From Tautonia plasticadhaerens (lineage in GTDB: Bacteria > Planctomycetota > Planctomycetia > Isosphaerales > Isosphaeraceae), in contig NZ_CP036426.1 of assembly GCF_007752535.1 (NCBI RefSeq), positions 6,200,001 through 6,264,000 on the forward strand: DNA of 64,000 nucleotides, read 5' to 3'. The first letter of the stretch is position 1, and each line of letters opens with the position of its first letter. Shown piece by piece: positions 63,182 through 64,000 of this stretch. The notes below the pieces were generated by a model. That model was not told where the DNA came from. It made no database searches and saw only the letters and a list, made by a program, of their open reading frames with translations. The translations under genes and the position numbers were made by a program.

Positions 63182-64000
63182 TCAATTCCTCTCGGTCACT
63201 TCTACGACGCACCGGAGCATCACGTCCATCATCCGGTCGAGCTGTGACCCGGTTAGGCTCAGCGGGGGCATCACCACGAGCACATCGCCGAGCGGCCGGA
63301 TCAGCACGCCCAGTTCCCTCGCCATCCGGCAGACTCGATTGCCGACCTGTTGGTGGGACGGGAACTCCGCCTTCGATCCCCGGTCGAGCACCAACTCGAT
63401 CCCCGCCATCAGCCCCCGCTGGCGGACCTCGCCGACGTGTCGAAGCGAGGAGAACCGGCCCAGGTGCAGGGCCAGCCGGTCGGCCAGGGGCCCGATCCGC
63501 TCCAGCGTCCGCTCTTCCTCGAAGACGCGGAGAGTCGCCAGGGCTGCCGCAGCGCCGAGCGGGTTGCCGCCATAAGTGTGGCCGTGCTGGAACGTCTTGC
63601 CCTGGGCGGCCGTGGCAAAGAAGGCGGAATAGACCTCCTCGGTGGTCATCGTGGCGGCCAGGGGGAGGTAGCCCCCGGTGATCCCCTTCGCCAGGCAGAG
63701 AAAGTCGGGAGAAACCCCCTCGTGCTCGCAGGCGAACATCCGACCGGTCCGGCCGAAGCCGACGGCGACCTCGTCGGCGATCAACAGGGTCCCGTGCTTC
63801 CTGGTGAGTCGCCGGAGACCTTCCAGGTACCCTGCCGGATGTGTCACCATCCCCGCCGCCCCCTGGACGATCGGCTCGATCACCACCCCTGCCACCTGGC
63901 CCGGATGGGCTCGGAGCAGATGCTCGACCTCGTCAAGGCAGGCGGTCAGGCACGAGGTCCGCTCCAACCCGAGCGGGCACCGGTAGCAGAAGGGGATCGG
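63182..64000 (-). CDS. bioA: Adenosylmethionine-8-amino-7-oxononanoate aminotransferase, C-terminal part
   Basis: This PLP enzyme makes 7,8-diaminopelargonate in biotin synthesis. The visible C-terminal ~270 residues start, at the window edge, with IPFCYRCPLGLERTSC, a BioA-type segment. They include EPIVQGAAGMVTHPAGYLEG, LLIADEVAVGFGRTGRMFAC (Asp contacting PLP nitrogen) and LCLAKGITGGYLPLAATM (Schiff-base Lys), followed by FQHGHTYGGNPLGAAAALAT. The start codon lies beyond base 64000. Other class III aminotransferases share the fold, but the CYRCPLG segment favours BioA. Confidence 0.9.
   Translation of the reverse strand, partial: PIPFCYRCPLGLERTSCLTACLDEVEHLLRAHPGQVAGVVIEPIVQGAAGMVTHPAGYLEGLRRLTRKHGTLLIADEVAVGFGRTGRMFACEHEGVSPDFLCLAKGITGGYLPLAATMTTEEVYSAFFATAAQGKTFQHGHTYGGNPLGAAAALATLRVFEEERTLERIGPLADRLALHLGRFSSLRHVGEVRQRGLMAGIELVLDRGSKAEFPSHQQVGNRVCRMARELGVLIRPLGDVLVVMPPLSLTGSQLDRMMDVMLRCVVEVTERN

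Overview
The window looks like chromosomal DNA of a planctomycete, most likely of the Isosphaeraceae/Isosphaerales type. This is inferred from the high-GC coding style, Ser/Thr kinases with long C-terminal extensions, an N-terminal 'EPRTLLS' motif on a secreted protein, Rhodopirellula-type ISAzo13 transposases and multihaem cytochromes of a planctomycete kind. No rRNA, tRNA or CRISPR array was seen.

Region 1 (1-14.6 kb, minus strand) is a complete respiratory complex I operon in the order nuoA-B-C-D-E-F-G-H-I-J-K-L-M-N, with nuoN cut by the window edge. Several genes overlap (A/B, K/L, M/N). A perfect CRP-type palindrome (TGTGA-N6-TCACA) lies just upstream of nuoA. Region 2 (14.8-24.7 kb) holds a small secreted protein, proB, a divergent purF with a near-consensus promoter, and two signalling genes in tandem: an FHA-GAF-class III nucleotide cyclase and a 1246-residue membrane Ser/Thr kinase with a TPR-like tail.

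Region 3 (24.8-55.8 kb) is the accessory and most unusual part. Secreted or outer-membrane genes are visibly AT-richer than the nuo operon. They are a Pro-rich beta-barrel protein, a 254-residue secreted protein, an RTX-like protein with HbpS/GlcG-type domains, and a 683-residue porin-like beta-barrel. With them are three multihaem c-type cytochrome genes, one of which is a roughly 1330-residue decahaem/LVIVD-propeller fusion. This looks like one extracytoplasmic redox or haem system. It has been invaded by at least ten transposable elements (IS3-like x2 plus a relic, IS4, IS630 of two types with three copies, IS701 x2, IS110, ISAzo13, IS5, ISAs1), several nested in each other. The large cytochrome gene is cut by IS630, IS701 and IS5 and carries one in-frame amber codon. 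Removing the three elements by hand restores one continuous frame. ISAs1 sits, with a 10-bp target duplication, exactly at what was a 4-bp start/stop overlap between the two minus-strand cytochrome genes.

Region 4 (55.9-64 kb) returns to ordinary genes: a class II cyclic-nucleotide phosphodiesterase-like MBL protein, flotillin-like FloA, a PIG-L deacetylase behind a good sigma70-type promoter, a PP2C phosphatase beside a Ser/Thr kinase, a YbhE-type lactonase, and a BioA aminotransferase that runs off the right edge.

The cyclase, the phosphodiesterase-like protein and the CRP-type site together suggest, but do not prove, cAMP-type signalling to respiration.
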